This document shows, piece by piece, positions 1 to 9,868 of a stretch of DNA of 20,655 nucleotides. Both the position numbers and the translations under genes were made by a program. Each line of letters opens with the position of its first letter. The first letter of the stretch is position 1. The notes under the pieces were generated by a model that ran no database searches, was not told the origin of the DNA, and worked only from the letters and a program-made list of their open reading frames with translations. The DNA comes from Saccoglossus kowalevskii (Eukaryota > Hemichordata > Enteropneusta > Harrimaniidae): assembly GCF_000003605.2 (NCBI RefSeq), contig NW_003115965.1:36940-57594 (forward strand). Reading direction: 5' to 3'.

Positions 1-420
1 GTCACAAATAGATATGTGCATTTGTTTCATGATCTGCTTAACAATAGCGGAATGATGGCCATTTTAAGGCCGAAAATGCATCAAAATCACATATTTTCAC
101 AATTCCAGAACCGGATCTCAGTCATGCATGGATGGATTTTGTTCAGATTTAGCACAATGTGTTGTACATATGCAGGTGCATTTCGGTCATGATCTGCTTT
201 GAATGTATATGTCACTCAAATATGAACGGAACGGGGACGTGTCATTGACAATGACTTGTTTTAAATAATTTTGACCCAAATGGTCATAATTTCCTATTGA
301 CTACAAAGTTTTGATCAAAAATTCTCCAAAAATATGAATAAAAATTGGACCAGTTTATGTTGTGAATTGTGACAAAAGTTGACTATCTATTTCAAGAATA
401 CAAATTTTAGTGATCACGTG
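1..420. repeat. Dispersed modular repeat, copy 1
   Basis: This copy shares phrases with copies elsewhere in the window: gatggccatttt, ccagaaccggatctcag, atggatggattttgttcagattt and tttcatgatct. The family is unclassified, the ends are not defined, and the left part is cut by the window edge. An AAGATGGC motif just beyond it at 448-455 matches the repeat's YY1-like word. Confidence 0.6.
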
Positions 421-2974
421 ACTTATTCTGCCATGTCTCCTCTCTTCAAGATGGCATAAAATACTTAAAAATCTTCTTTTTCAGAACCAAGGAACACATG
501 GATCTAATATTTAGTTTTTAGAGTCTATGAACCGAGCTCATTAAAGTTTGTGGAGCTCATACATGTAGTTCAGCTGCCATTTTTTATTTCTTCTAAACAG
601 GAAGTTGTTTTTTACTGATGCCACATGCATCTAATTATTTTGAAATATCCCATGTTGCATCTCTTTACTACCTACTCAATTACTTTGTATGTAGGCACCA
701 TGGGCAGACAGATGTCTGTGAGATTTTTTTGTTTTAATAACAATATGTCCAATCTGTATTTTTTGCAAATATTTTTGATAAAAAGTACTATATTTGATTT
801 CTTCTTGAAAACTACCATCTCAGTTGCTTTGATATTTGGTAAGTAGTAGGTTGATCTCTGAAAGATTTGTTCATTTTGTGCTGATATTCTCAATTTTCTA
901 TTTTTAACAAATATTTGTGTCATTTTGGGATTGATTCTACACGTGAGACTGCTAGAGATACTACAAAATGCTCTCATAAATTTAGTAAATTCAGCATTCA
1001 ACTCTTTAAACCATATGTATAGTTGTTGTTCAAATTTGGAACACTGCCCTCAATGATATTTAATATTATGCAGACTGACACATGGGTGGTGATATACCAT
1101 ATGTGATATTTTATTAGACACATAAAATCCTTAGGAAGAGATAAAAAGGGTCTTACAGAAAGAAATTTAAAAACTATAATCTAAAAAGAAAAAAAAACCT
1201 ATTCTAAAAATATAAAACAAAACAAAAACAAATATGAATAAACAATAAAGACAATTTGCAGCCAATGGTGATAATGATTTGTGTCTGTACCATCTTATTC
1301 CACCAATACTTGAATTGAAATGCAGTTTAGTACACAGAAACAATTTCGGTGCACACATAGTAATTAGGTACTTTGCATGGTAACCTGTTTTAACATTTTC
1401 TTTGTGTATGTTTACATAAATTCATTGAAAAAATATGACACGTTTGCTGTTAGTGTAAATTAATATACCTGGTATGATGATAGTTTCTAATTCTTTTGCT
1501 CAAAAGAACTGAAACATGGTACATGCATACTGTGCGTTTGATTCAATCACAAATATTAGTATGAAAACAGTTTGATCAAATTAATTGCAAATTGGTACAT
1601 GCAAACTGCTTGTGTAGTTGCACAACTGTTCTTTTAAAATTATGGCTTTCTGTGTTTACACAGAGATCACATGACTATACACGTCCATACACAGACACTA
1701 TATCTTGTCGATTGCATATCCAGTGTGAAATAAGCTTTCCATCAATATATAGCTTTGTGTGGTTCAGTAAATATTTTATATGAAAATATCAGTTTAGAAA
1801 ATCAATACCAAAAACGTGTACAGCATCCTTAAATATAATTAGCTAATATGCACAATTAATTGTTTTTAGCATGTTCTTTGTGTCTCTGTATGTTCACCTT
1901 TGCCATCATTGTGCATTTATTATGCCAATTCCTCACCAATATAAACTTGTATTCACTGTCGATGAAACCAAACTACGACACACACTATGGTGCATTCCCA
2001 TGGTAAATGGAATGCAAAGTCTTGGGTTTTTTGTCAGTTAAACTATAACGTGATGTAAGATGGTAGAATCTGTTGCTTTGAATTTGAAATTGATGTGGGT
2101 TGTTGTTACAGGGATACTAATTGATAGATTCAGCTCCTTTGCTCCTTTTCCTCACACAATTATGCACAGGTTTGTAGGGACAGCCATGGAAGATCAGCTT
2201 CAGTGAAACTGTGGGAATCAGACGATGTGCGCGTTTCTGTAGATTTGCATTTAATAAGAGTATCTTACAGTCTATACATGGTAATTAGCTGAATTTGAAT
2301 ACGATTCATAAGTTATATATTCTATTTCATAATGACTGTTTACTCAAATGGATTGAAACTTTGTATATTACATTACATTACATTGCATTCAAATCAGTTT
2401 TCCATTACTAACATTACCAACAACACAAGCTTCTGACATGTTTGGCTCTTCACATGTCTTGCGTCATGCAAATATCTTGTGAATTGCACATGACGTTTGT
2501 TTGTTTGTTTTCTAGCAAGGACAAAATGATCAAATAAATGCGTGTAGTTATTTAGTCATAGCAAGAAAACAAAAGTAGATTTAATAGCTAGCATACAATG
2601 ATACGAACATCCTGTGCAATTCACAGCTGAGTGCTCAATCACTATGATCAAAAGTGATAACAAATCTGTTTTCATTACTCAGAAATGTAAAAAACCACTA
2701 TATTGAAATTGTTCTTAGACAAAATGTATATGTATGCACTACCATATTTACTTATATCTGAGCTGTCAGGTGATGGATAGGTTGTTATAGTAACGTACTT
2801 TTAGCATCTTGGTGACTTTCCTAAATCGCAGATTAATTTTCAACATGTTTTACCCCTGTTGCTACTTTGATCATTATATACAAATTCACTTTTCATGAAA
2901 AGCTAAAAATTGTATTCTGTTTGTATTCAGATAATGTGAGTTAAACATGTTTTTATCTTTTTTTATCTTTTTAG
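421..2974 (+). other. Probable SLC25A29 intron 1, no exon found
   Basis: AT-rich with no supported exon. I looked for a short exon encoding an M-x-x-DF-x-AG start that leaves in phase 1 and did not find one, so the first coding exon is probably left of the window. Minor content: a short tttttatc repeat before the 2975 acceptor, an ATTAC tandem around 2370-2385, and a 13-bp perfect inverted repeat (tgtgaattgcaca) at 2478-2490 and 2613-2625. Confidence 0.55.
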
Positions 2975-3018
2975 GGAGTGCTGGTGTTATTGTAGGACAT
3001 CCGTTTGACACTGTGAAA
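2975..3018 (+). CDS. SLC25A29: SLC25A29 coding exon (first visible)
   Basis: The acceptor is a T-rich tract ending in ttttttag and the donor is AAA|gtaagtatg. The exon is 44 nt: two bases completing a split codon, then SAGVIVGHPFDTVK, the end of helix 1 with the first carrier signature (P-F-D-T-V-K). It leaves in phase 0. Confidence 0.93.
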
Positions 3019-5333
3019 GTAAGTATGCTGAGTCTGTGTAGTGGGGGGTGGGTGTGATAGGATGGAATGGGATGGGATGAAATGGTGTGTGTGTGTGTGG
3101 GGGGGGGGGGGGTTAGGTCAGAACCACCCAAGGACATACCTGAATAGCAATGGTATAACCCAGTCAGAATGATTACCTAGAGGCAGTTTTGTTTTTATTC
3201 ATGTTCTTGCTTATTTCTCACTATTATATCGTCTGATTCAGTTTAAACTTTGCACATAAGTACTATAATCATAAGTAATACCATAGATTTGTATAATTGA
3301 TGGTGATTTTGTAATTGTGTCCGGAATCATTTCCTGTAGATGAAGAGAACTTCAGCCAAATTTACACCCAGTCTTCTTGATCACTACTAATAGTGGAATA
3401 CAGAATAAATAATAATGGTATAAACCACCCACAGCATATTCCATGAGATTTTGACCAGTTACAAAAAGTAGTCACACAAGCGACATTCCATAATTATAAA
3501 ATGTTTTGTTATTGCTTCTTTTCAGGTGCGTTTACAAATACAAGGGGCAAGTAATGCAAAGTATAAAGGAACGTTTCATTGTTTTTCTCTGATCATAAAA
3601 AAAGAATCGGTAAGTCCATATTCTTTATTTGTACGATGTTTGGGCATAGTCTGAAAACATGGACATGGATTGTCCTAAGTGCACGCAGCATTTAAATTTC
3701 ACACATGCATCACACATCTTTGGTGACATATGCATGTATAATCATTTCATGATCTAGTCAAGTTAGCCAAGTGACGAGCATATTTGTACCGTCAAAATTA
3801 AGCCTTTTTTCGCGAATGGATGTATTTTGTTCAAACTTTGTACATAAATTGGACATTAGGAAACTTGATACTTTTTATTCAAAATGGCCAAATGGCAGCT
3901 ATTTTGTTTACGGTAAATGCATGCTGTTCCAGAACCATATCTCTGACATGTCTTGACATTATACATCATGTCACACATTAACATTCATTTGTTTCAATAT
4001 ATTCAGTGGCAGGTCACCTGCAGTGCATCATATGTTGTCCCATAGAGTTGGCCAAGACTAGGTGAAAGTAGACGTTACTTTCAGTCTGTCACACATTAAC
4101 ATTCATTTGTGCAAGGGAATATGCCTAGACGCTTTGAGCATCCAACTATTGCCAGTAACTTCATAGCGGGTGCAGTGGCAGGTGGCCTGCAGTGCATCGT
4201 ATGTTGTCCCATGGTGTTGGCCAAGGCAAGAATGCAAATACAAGACCAAGGTGAAAGTAGACGTCGCCTTTAGTGTGTCACACAATAACTTATCGAGTTC
4301 AAACTTCATGATATATCAGAGAGATGCACATGCTTTCCTTTCGTGATCCAAATGAAGATAGACGAAATACAGCTATTTAAGGCCAAATTCTATCAAAGTT
4401 GCTCATTTTCATCATCATTCTGTGACCGGATCTCAGTTGTGCATGGACATATGCTATATAACATACAACTGTGACAGGCAAGGCTGGGAGAATGTTTTGT
4501 GTTAAATTATTATGTAAAACAGGATGATGAAATTTCTGTTCAGTTCTTAATTATTTTATCATTATTATTGTGTTTTTGCATTGTAGGTATTTGGTTTATA
4601 CAAAGGAATGGCATCTCCTTTGGCGGGTCTAACTTTTATCAATGCCATTGTGTTTGGAGTACAAGGGAATATGCTTAGACGCTTTGAGCATCCAACTATT
4701 GCCAGTAACTTCATAGCGGGTGCAGTGGCAGGTGGCCTGCAGTGCATCATATGTTGTCCCATGGAGTTGGCCAAGACCAGAATGCAAATACAAGGCCAAG
4801 GTGAAAGTAGACGTTACTTTCAGTCTACTCAGCACGATTACAAAGGTTCCATCGATTGTATTAAGAAGATCTACCATCAAGAAGGAATAAAAGGCTGCTA
4901 CCGTGGGATGGTCCCAACACTCCTCCGAGAAATTCCGAGTTTTGGTGTCTATTTTGCTGCATATGAGTTCTTTTGTTCAAACTTTGAGAAACGAAGCACA
5001 ACTGAGCATCTGGGATTAGTACAACTATTGTTAGCAGGTGGTTTTAGTGGTATGTGTTCTTGGATGTCTACATATCCTGTCGATGTGATCAAGTCACGCT
5101 TACAAGCAGATGGAATGCATCATATCAACAAATATAATGGAATTATTGATTGCATTGTGAAGAGCTACAAGGAACCAGGTAGTGGAGGGATAAAGGTGTT
5201 TTTTCGTGGACTTAATTCTACACTGCTTAGAGCATTTCCTGTTAATGCGGCAACTTTCACAGTTGTCACCTTGTTTTTGAGGTATGCCAGACCAAAGTCA
5301 TCACAGCCTAGTGGAGAATCTTTACTGTTGTAG
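2975..5333 (+). CDS. SLC25A29: SLC25A29-type mitochondrial carrier (basic amino acids), 5' end missing
   Basis: Three exons (2975-3018, 3526-3609, 4587-5333) join in frame to give 290 codons plus a TAG stop. The protein has the three-fold carrier repeat of the SLC25 family. Its PX[DE]XX[KR] signatures are PFDTVK in repeat 1, PMELAK in repeat 2 and PVDVIK in repeat 3, each at the end of an odd-numbered transmembrane helix. Close matches to vertebrate SLC25A29 as I recall it are GLTFINA-VFGVQGN, ICCPMELAKTR, SFGVYF, STYPVDVIKSRLQADG and LLRAFPVNAATF. The family member carries arginine, lysine and related basic amino acids across the inner mitochondrial membrane; it was earlier named CACL for carnitine/acylcarnitine. 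The first visible exon begins with two bases of a split codon, so roughly 12 N-terminal residues come from an upstream exon not found here. Splice sites are consensus throughout. Assignment to SLC25A29 rather than SLC25A20, A45 or A47 rests on overall match and on the YY1 neighbour. Confidence 0.93.
3019..3525 (+). other. SLC25A29 intron with G-rich and GT microsatellite tract
   Basis: Intron between the first two visible exons. A strongly G-rich stretch at about 3039-3112 contains a GT run and ends in about 14 consecutive G. Nothing else was recognised. Confidence 0.8.
3526..3609 (+). CDS. SLC25A29: SLC25A29 coding exon (second visible)
   Basis: The acceptor is gcttcttttcag and the donor is TCG|gtaagtcc. 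The 84 nt encode 28 codons, phase 0 to 0, beginning VRLQIQ and ending IIKKES. This is the matrix-side loop and short amphipathic helix after repeat-1 helix 1, with YKGTFHCF matching the family YRG-x-x-x-C pattern. Confidence 0.94.
3715..3992. repeat. Dispersed modular repeat, copy 2
   Basis: Contains caaaatggccaaatggcagctattttgttt, given here as the two words AAAATGGCC (3881-3889) and ctattttgttt, then gctgttccagaaccatatctctgacatg and cttgacat. The same order of words is seen at 7115-7440 and 18775-19360. It ends in a 23-bp direct repeat that reappears at 4088-4110. Confidence 0.65.
3970..4110 (+). repeat. 23-bp direct repeat pair flanking captured exon fragments
   Basis: gtcacacattaacattcatt plus tgt occurs exactly at 3970-3992 and 4088-4110, and a partial copy (gtcacacaataac) follows at 4277-4289. 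Each captured exon fragment is thus followed by the same sequence, which derives from the surrounding dispersed repeat. Confidence 0.9.
4004..4087 (+). pseudogene. Captured SLC25A29 exon fragment, copy 1
   Basis: Corresponds to 4723-4826 of the last SLC25A29 exon with a 20-nt internal deletion and a few substitutions. The deletion removes the end of the second carrier signature region, and the fragment has no open frame of use. It lies between the 23-bp direct repeats at 3970-3992 and 4088-4110. It stops at the same source base (4826) as the second fragment. Confidence 0.9.
4112..4276 (+). pseudogene. Captured SLC25A29 exon fragment, copy 2
   Basis: Aligns without gaps to 4662-4826 of the last exon: 165 nt with 11 differences by my count, five of them in the last 12 nt. 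Its frame stays open for most of its length, but the signature reads PMVLAK instead of PMELAK, losing the acidic residue, and it stops near its right end. It is preceded by the 23-bp repeat at 4088-4110 and followed by a shorter match at 4277-4289. A cryptic donor (CAAG|GTGAAAG) is present, so rare inclusion in transcripts is possible. Confidence 0.93.
4291..4586. repeat. Dispersed modular repeat, copy 3, then plain intron
   Basis: Positions 4291-4475 continue the repeat after the captured fragments, with phrases such as gttcaaacttcatgatat, ttaaggccaaattc, gtgaccggatctcagt and gcatggacatatg matching copy 1. The remainder up to the 4587 acceptor shows nothing recognisable. Confidence 0.5.
4587..5333 (+). 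CDS. SLC25A29: SLC25A29 last coding exon
   Basis: The acceptor is ttttgcattgtag. The exon opens VFGLYKGMASPLAGLTF and runs 248 codons to TAG at 5331-5333. It holds helices 2 to 6 and the second and third carrier signatures. Compared with the human protein as I recall it, the matrix loop after PMELAKTRMQIQ is about seven residues longer (around GESRRYFQSTQHDYKGS), and there is a short Gly-Ser expansion (EPGSGG) before VFFRG. The ATG at 4608 is internal and not the gene start. Confidence 0.96.
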   Translation, partial: VFGLYKGMASPLAGLTFINAIVFGVQGNMLRRFEHPTIASNFIAGAVAGGLQCIICCPMELAKTRMQIQGQGESRRYFQSTQHDYKGSIDCIKKIYHQEGIKGCYRGMVPTLLREIPSFGVYFAAYEFFCSNFEKRSTTEHLGLVQLLLAGGFSGMCSWMSTYPVDVIKSRLQADGMHHINKYNGIIDCIVKSYKEPGSGGIKVFFRGLNSTLLRAFPVNAATFTVVTLFLRYARPKSSQPSGESLLL

Positions 5334-6330
5334 ATAAAGTTTGAATTTACTGTCATCGAATTGCACTCATCTCGCTGCAAAACTCAAATTGAATCCTTAC
5401 TTATGGGTACCAAAAATGGCACAGAATTTTGCAACTGACTGAATGCTGCCTTTTCAACTAATCAGTTCGTTATGTGAAGCATTCCTCATGGAATTGGTTG
5501 GCTCTTTATGACATGTTTTTTGTTTTGTTTGGTCTATTCCCTTTGAAGTTTATTTGACAACTTGTAAAATCTGTTGCCAAGTAAGCATTGATTACCAACT
5601 TACTTCTTACTTTCTAAGTAAGTTGTGTTGAATGTGTTCCACAATATGATTCAAAACTCTTTGTATGATGGAACTTTTGGTTCTTTAGGTTCTGACACAC
5701 TACTAATTTTTGTTGGTGTTGTGGACCATTTTACTACACATATAAGAATGTCGCTGCTTTAATTGAAACATCACTAAAATAAGAGAAGTGACATTAGTGT
5801 CTGGGAATTTGAGTTTGCAATGGATGAGCGTCTTCAAGAAAATGTTTTCCCGCATATGTATTTTTTACAGACTTTTTCATTCTTTAAAAAATGGCTTAGC
5901 TAGTGGTCATGGAAGTCTGCAAATACATATAAACGTATGATATTCAAATTATAGCTCTTTTTGTAAGTCTTATTTTCATCTTTATTGATTTATCCTCAAT
6001 TGTTTTGCTGATAGGTCAGACGACCCAAAATACAAAAAATGTCTCTTAATATGCATAATTTGTATGCAAATATATAATTTGTATTTTAATCCTAATTGTG
6101 GAATATTTTTTGAAACCCAAATGAATCACAACATGTGCTTTGTGTATTGTTTGTAATTTTTTTTTTTTCATTGAAATGTTAAAGTATTAAGGTCAAAGGT
6201 GGGATGAGTGTTTTTTAATATTTCATCATATCATTGTTATATGCATTTGTAACATAATCTATCAAGTTCTGTGCAACCCTTGGTTTTATAATTTATTTTT
6301 CTAAATAAAGTGTGTAATTTTTTGTTGTTA
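5334..6330 (+). other. SLC25A29: SLC25A29 3' untranslated region
   Basis: AT-rich sequence from the stop codon to the inferred cleavage site about 15-25 bases after the AATAAA at 6304-6309. No open frame or repeat was recognised. A near DR1 nuclear-receptor half-site pair at 6190-6202 lies in the transcribed tail and is probably chance. Confidence 0.75.
6304..6309 (+). terminator. Poly(A) signal of SLC25A29
   Basis: AATAAA followed directly by a G/T- and T-rich stretch (tgtgtaattttttgttgtt), the usual layout of an animal cleavage and polyadenylation site. It is the best placed signal after the stop at 5333. Confidence 0.8.
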
Positions 6331-6588
6331 CATAATAGTACTTGCATAAACATACTTGCAATTTGTAGTTGCTATACATGACATGGTGCCGAGTGTTACA
6401 GCTCATACTTATGACAGAAGACGCACAATATAATGTGTCTTTAATAATTTAATAAATTGAGTGTTATTTACTAATCTATTCTGCATTCAGAATTAAACTA
6501 TTAATTATATTAATTAATGATATATTAATTTAAAAAACTAATAATATTTGCTTGATATTGCTTCTTGATAAACACAATAAGGGTATCG
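6331..6588. other. AT-rich intergenic start
   Basis: Very AT-rich with short palindromic runs of taatta/ttaattaa near 6497-6535. No gene signal was seen. Confidence 0.6.
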
Positions 6589-7157
6589 ATGATCATGCTT
6601 ATGTCTTCGATTTACTGTGAAGTGCAAGCTCAAGATGTTTTCACTATTTGGTCTAATGAATACTATGAGGTTATTACGAGGATACCAAAAAGTATGCACA
6701 GAAACGGTACAGCGGAAGTATCGACTGATGCTCAGCAGAGGTTGATGCGACGGCGTACTGTCTCAGTGCATACTTTGTGGTATCTTCGTAATAACCTTAT
6801 TATTATACATCTTTTTCAAGCATATGTCATAGGAATGCCGAATTCAAAGAACAGGATCAGTGAACTTCTTTGTGTCCGGTGAGTGCTTTCGCACGTAATC
6901 ATTCCATATTTGGATTTCCTTATATGGTAGAATACCCTGTAAAATACAGTAAAATTATGGCATGCTGTAACTTATGATGTTACGGTGACAGATGTATAAT
7001 AATGCTGTTTATTGTCAAACTTTTTCATTTCATGTTTTTTAGATGTGCTTGGGCCAATCACATTCAGACTTCATACATAACGCATTTCAGAAGACGTATG
7101 AATGTCTATTCATTTCAGGGTCCATTTCAAGATGGCCCAAATGCCCTTTTGTGCTAA
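6589..7157 (+). CDS. Possible unrecognised two-exon ORF (134 codons)
   Basis: An ATG at 6589 opens a frame of 96 codons plus two bases up to a strong donor, CCG|GTGAGTG, at 6878/6879. A good acceptor (T-rich tract ending gttttttag) stands at 7042, and joining 6589-6878 to 7043-7157 keeps the frame open for 37 more codons to TAA. The first residues (MIMLMSSIYCEVQAQDV) could be a weak signal peptide. No domain was recognised. Two doubts: the first part contains a long inverted repeat that alone could explain the sequence, and the tail after about 7115 enters the dispersed repeat. It could be a lineage-restricted gene, a transposon remnant or chance. Confidence 0.25.
6667..6799. repeat. Long imperfect hairpin (about 58-nt arms)
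   Basis: The left arm from 6667 (aggttattacga, gatacca, aaagtatgcac) is matched in reverse complement by the right arm ending at 6799. Roughly the outer 45 bases of each arm align with few differences, several of which would be G-U pairs in RNA, and identity falls toward a loop of about 16 nt near 6725-6740. It could be a fold-back element, an RNA hairpin, or a remnant of a small inverted-repeat transposon. Confidence 0.75.
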
Positions 7158-7440
7158 AAATTCATCATAATCATGCATTTCTGCAAATCCAAGAACCAGA
7201 TCTCAGGTCAGATTTTGGTCAACTATACAATGGACATTATGAAAGCTTGGTGCATGTCATTGTTATAGTGATTGGATTCAAAATGGACGACTGGTGATCA
7301 TTTTGTTCAACAGGTGCTGTTTCAGAGCAGAGTCTCTGACATGCCTCGTCAAACAAACTGTCCAATTAAATGATACATCATATCAAACATATTAACATGC
7401 GCATGTTTCCAGTTCTGATTCAATAGGGACTGTGTCGTAA
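7115..7440. repeat. Dispersed modular repeat, copy 4
   Basis: Contains ttcaagatggcccaaatg, aatccaagaaccagatctcag, ggattcaaaatgg, tcattttgttcaacagg, tctctgacatgcct and atacatcatatc, in the same order as copies 2 and 5. It carries the YY1-like word AAGATGGCC at 7129-7137. Confidence 0.65.
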
Positions 7441-8288
7441 CATAACATGACTTGTATATTTTATTGTATTTCATTGAGAGTTATTGACAAACTATGTAAA
7501 TTTCTATTATACAAGGAAATAATGTTGACAAATCTATCTATTTGTTCCTGTTCAAGGGCTTGTAGTAAATATTTTGACACAATGACACAAAATCTAGAGC
7601 TCTGATTGGGTGAATCATCATTGATTCAATTACATTTCATGCTCAGTGAATAATGAATGATATGGTATGAAAACAATGCAATGATTTATGTTTTTATCTG
7701 TGTACAGTTTTAAATGAAGCGTGTTTATAGCTTACTGTGAGTATATCAAGTTTATTCTTCTATTTTTGACATTATGTCCAAGTCGCTATTTAATTCCTAA
7801 TTCACAACCATGTTTACAATGGTGTGGAACAATTATGTCTTCAATGAAAGACTGCTATATAGTGAATTATATTGTGTTAAGTCTTTATAGATGTGATTGT
7901 TTTTCTCTCAGGTGTACTTGTGATGATACTTACTTCATGAATGAGTCTGTCATATGAACCAATAGAAAACAGAATTCACTTTAAGTTTATTCATACATTT
8001 ACAATCTGTAAAACTGGTAATCTTTATTTTACTTGCATTATCTTAGCAATTTTTTTTGACAAAGTCAACATAATTGCCTCAAATATTTTTCCTTTGTAAC
8101 TCCAAATATGGTAAATTTTTCATACAATTCACTCAACAGATGGAGTCTGATTTATTACTTCTGCAGGCTGCAGAAAGTTGTAATCACTATATTTAGTATA
8201 TAGTATAGATACCAATTGGCTTTATTACTCATGAATGACATTGTCATGACAATACCATTTGGCGTCATTACCCACAATGCCTTTAATT
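7441..8288. other. Intergenic, nothing recognised
   Basis: AT-rich with no supported ORF, RNA gene or repeat. A 14-bp perfect palindrome (ATTGTCATGACAAT) lies at 8240-8253, just before the X-box-like sites. Confidence 0.6.
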
Positions 8289-8302
8289 GTTGCCATGGCA
8301 AA
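8289..8302. promoter_or_regulatory. RFX X-box-like site 1
   Basis: GTTGCCATGGCAAA matches the X-box consensus (GTNRCC, spacer, RGYAAC) with one mismatch at the last base. Its core, TTGCCATGGCAA, is a perfect palindrome. Confidence 0.45.
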
Positions 8303-8453
8303 AATGTGCAGTTCCACACCCTTCCATCTTCTGAGCAACCTCTGAATTGATATTTCATTAAATTAGTGGTTCCACTCTGATATAAATGATGTATATTGCA
8401 ATATTTGGCTATCCTTGTCTAACGGTAATAATTTTAATATAAGGAGCTGCTTG

Positions 8454-8467
8454 GTTACCATAGCAAT
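8454..8467. promoter_or_regulatory. RFX X-box-like site 2
   Basis: GTTACCATAGCAAT matches the X-box consensus with one mismatch at the last base and lies 165 bp from site 1. Two such sites so close suggest an intergenic enhancer, but no data beyond the motif support this. Confidence 0.45.
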
Positions 8468-9827
8468 ACCCCCATTTAGACTGCAGCTTTATAAGTCTGT
8501 GTCCAGACTAACTCCATTTGTATGGTCAGTTTTCTTTACTGACACTTAAAGATGGGTGATGATATGACAGCCTTTCTCAATTCACTGTGCTGCCTTAGCA
8601 GTCTCCAAAGAATGATTGTATATCGCTCCCATCACTGTTAATTTTACATATCATTTTCAGTTTACGATTTTTAAATTATTTCTTGTTTTCCTGTCATAGT
8701 ATGTATTTGTTGTATTGGTTTGTATGCCTTTGCAGTGTTCTTTAGTTTTTTGCTTTAAATGTACATGTTGGTCTATTATTTTGTCTTGATTAAAGATTTG
8801 TTATTCCAGTACAACATACCGGTAATTTTTTCCATATTTACTTGTATGTCATAATTCACTAAATACAAATGATTTAGACTTGTGCTGAAACCTGTATCCT
8901 ATACCCCACTAGTCATTAATGTATAAACCTATGTCAATTTCATTCTCTCCCCCAGCAAGGTTGATATGACCTTTATCTATGGTCTGCCCAAAAGCAGACC
9001 AGAACTTTGAAACAATTTACACAAAATTCTTTCCAGATAAATTGGTTCAGAATCAGGCATTATTAGATGTACAGCTGAGTAGAGGCATCAATATTGGCAC
9101 TAAATTTTGCAAATCTGGAAATGGACTGTAACAGCCTCGCTCAATATTCAAGTAATTACCATCCTAGCAATCTAAATATTTTTAAGTCAAATAATTTGGT
9201 CAAGAAATAGGGTAAAGATTATGTATTCACCTGTTTACCTATTGCATTCAAACTTCACATACTAGTAAAACACAATACATAACATATATTGATAGACGCA
9301 ATTTTACAACGAAAAGGCGTCTTTCTGAATAAAAAAAATTATACTTTTTGACCACAAAAATGTACTTAACATGTACAGATCCAAAAACAGATTTGATGTG
9401 CATTCGTGATGCAGCACATATTTTTAGCCCTTTTTTAACCAAAATAGGCACTTTTACCCCGAAAAACATGCACATACATAATTAAAAGTATATATGCATC
9501 TCTTCCTTCACATTTCGAAGTGCATGTAAAAAGGTAACTGTTTCAAACATACGAAAAATTACAAACTAGCAATTAAATATTGTAAATTTAAATTAAATTG
9601 AATTAAAAATTGTAACTTTTTCAAAAGTGCAAAATGTCAAAAATGAATTTATTTCAAACATGTTAACAAAGTGTTTACAATAGTTTCATTTTTGAACTTG
9701 CACATTTTTCCATTTTTGAAACTTGCATTGTCACCTTTGAAACACATTTGTGACATAAAAATTTTGTATTTTTGAAATGTCTTCTTTGCACTCAAATTGC
9801 TTGCACAATACACCATTCCTATAAATC
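8468..9827. other. Intergenic, AT-rich, with a diffuse inverted repeat
   Basis: No gene signal. From about 9610 to 9740 words such as ttcaaaagtgcaaaatg and catttttgaacttgcac face each other as an imperfect palindrome within a region rich in tttttgaaa. A weaker X-box-like word is near 9156-9172. Nothing else was recognised. Confidence 0.5.
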
Positions 9828-9841
9828 GCGCCCTCTAGTGG
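9828..9841 (-). promoter_or_regulatory. CTCF-consensus match
   Basis: On the minus strand this reads CCACTAGAGGGCGC, a full match to the 14-position CTCF core consensus CCASYAGRKGGCRS. It lies between the two conserved genes, a sensible place for an insulator. Motif evidence only; the same words also occur in some invertebrate repeats. Confidence 0.5.
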
Positions 9842-9868
9842 CAAAGCGTTAGTGATACGAAAGCCATT

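Noticed and set aside
672-1001. 109-codon minus-strand open frame
   Set aside because: Lys/Ile-rich composition typical of AT-rich noncoding DNA, no recognisable domain, no splice or poly(A) context.
2478-2625. 13-bp inverted repeat (tgtgaattgcaca) 122 bp apart as a transposon
   Set aside because: Short, no flanking duplication, no other copy in the window.
4801-4823. A 23-nt intron (gtgaaag...tttcag) inside the last SLC25A29 exon
   Set aside because: Far too short for a normal spliceosomal intron and its removal would shift the frame.
4565-4880. Minus-strand frames over the carrier exon and over the captured copy at 4103-4309
   Set aside because: Shadows of SLC25A29 and of its duplicated fragment.
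6190-6202. Near-DR1 word in the SLC25A29 3' UTR
   Set aside because: One mismatch and located in transcribed UTR; likely chance.
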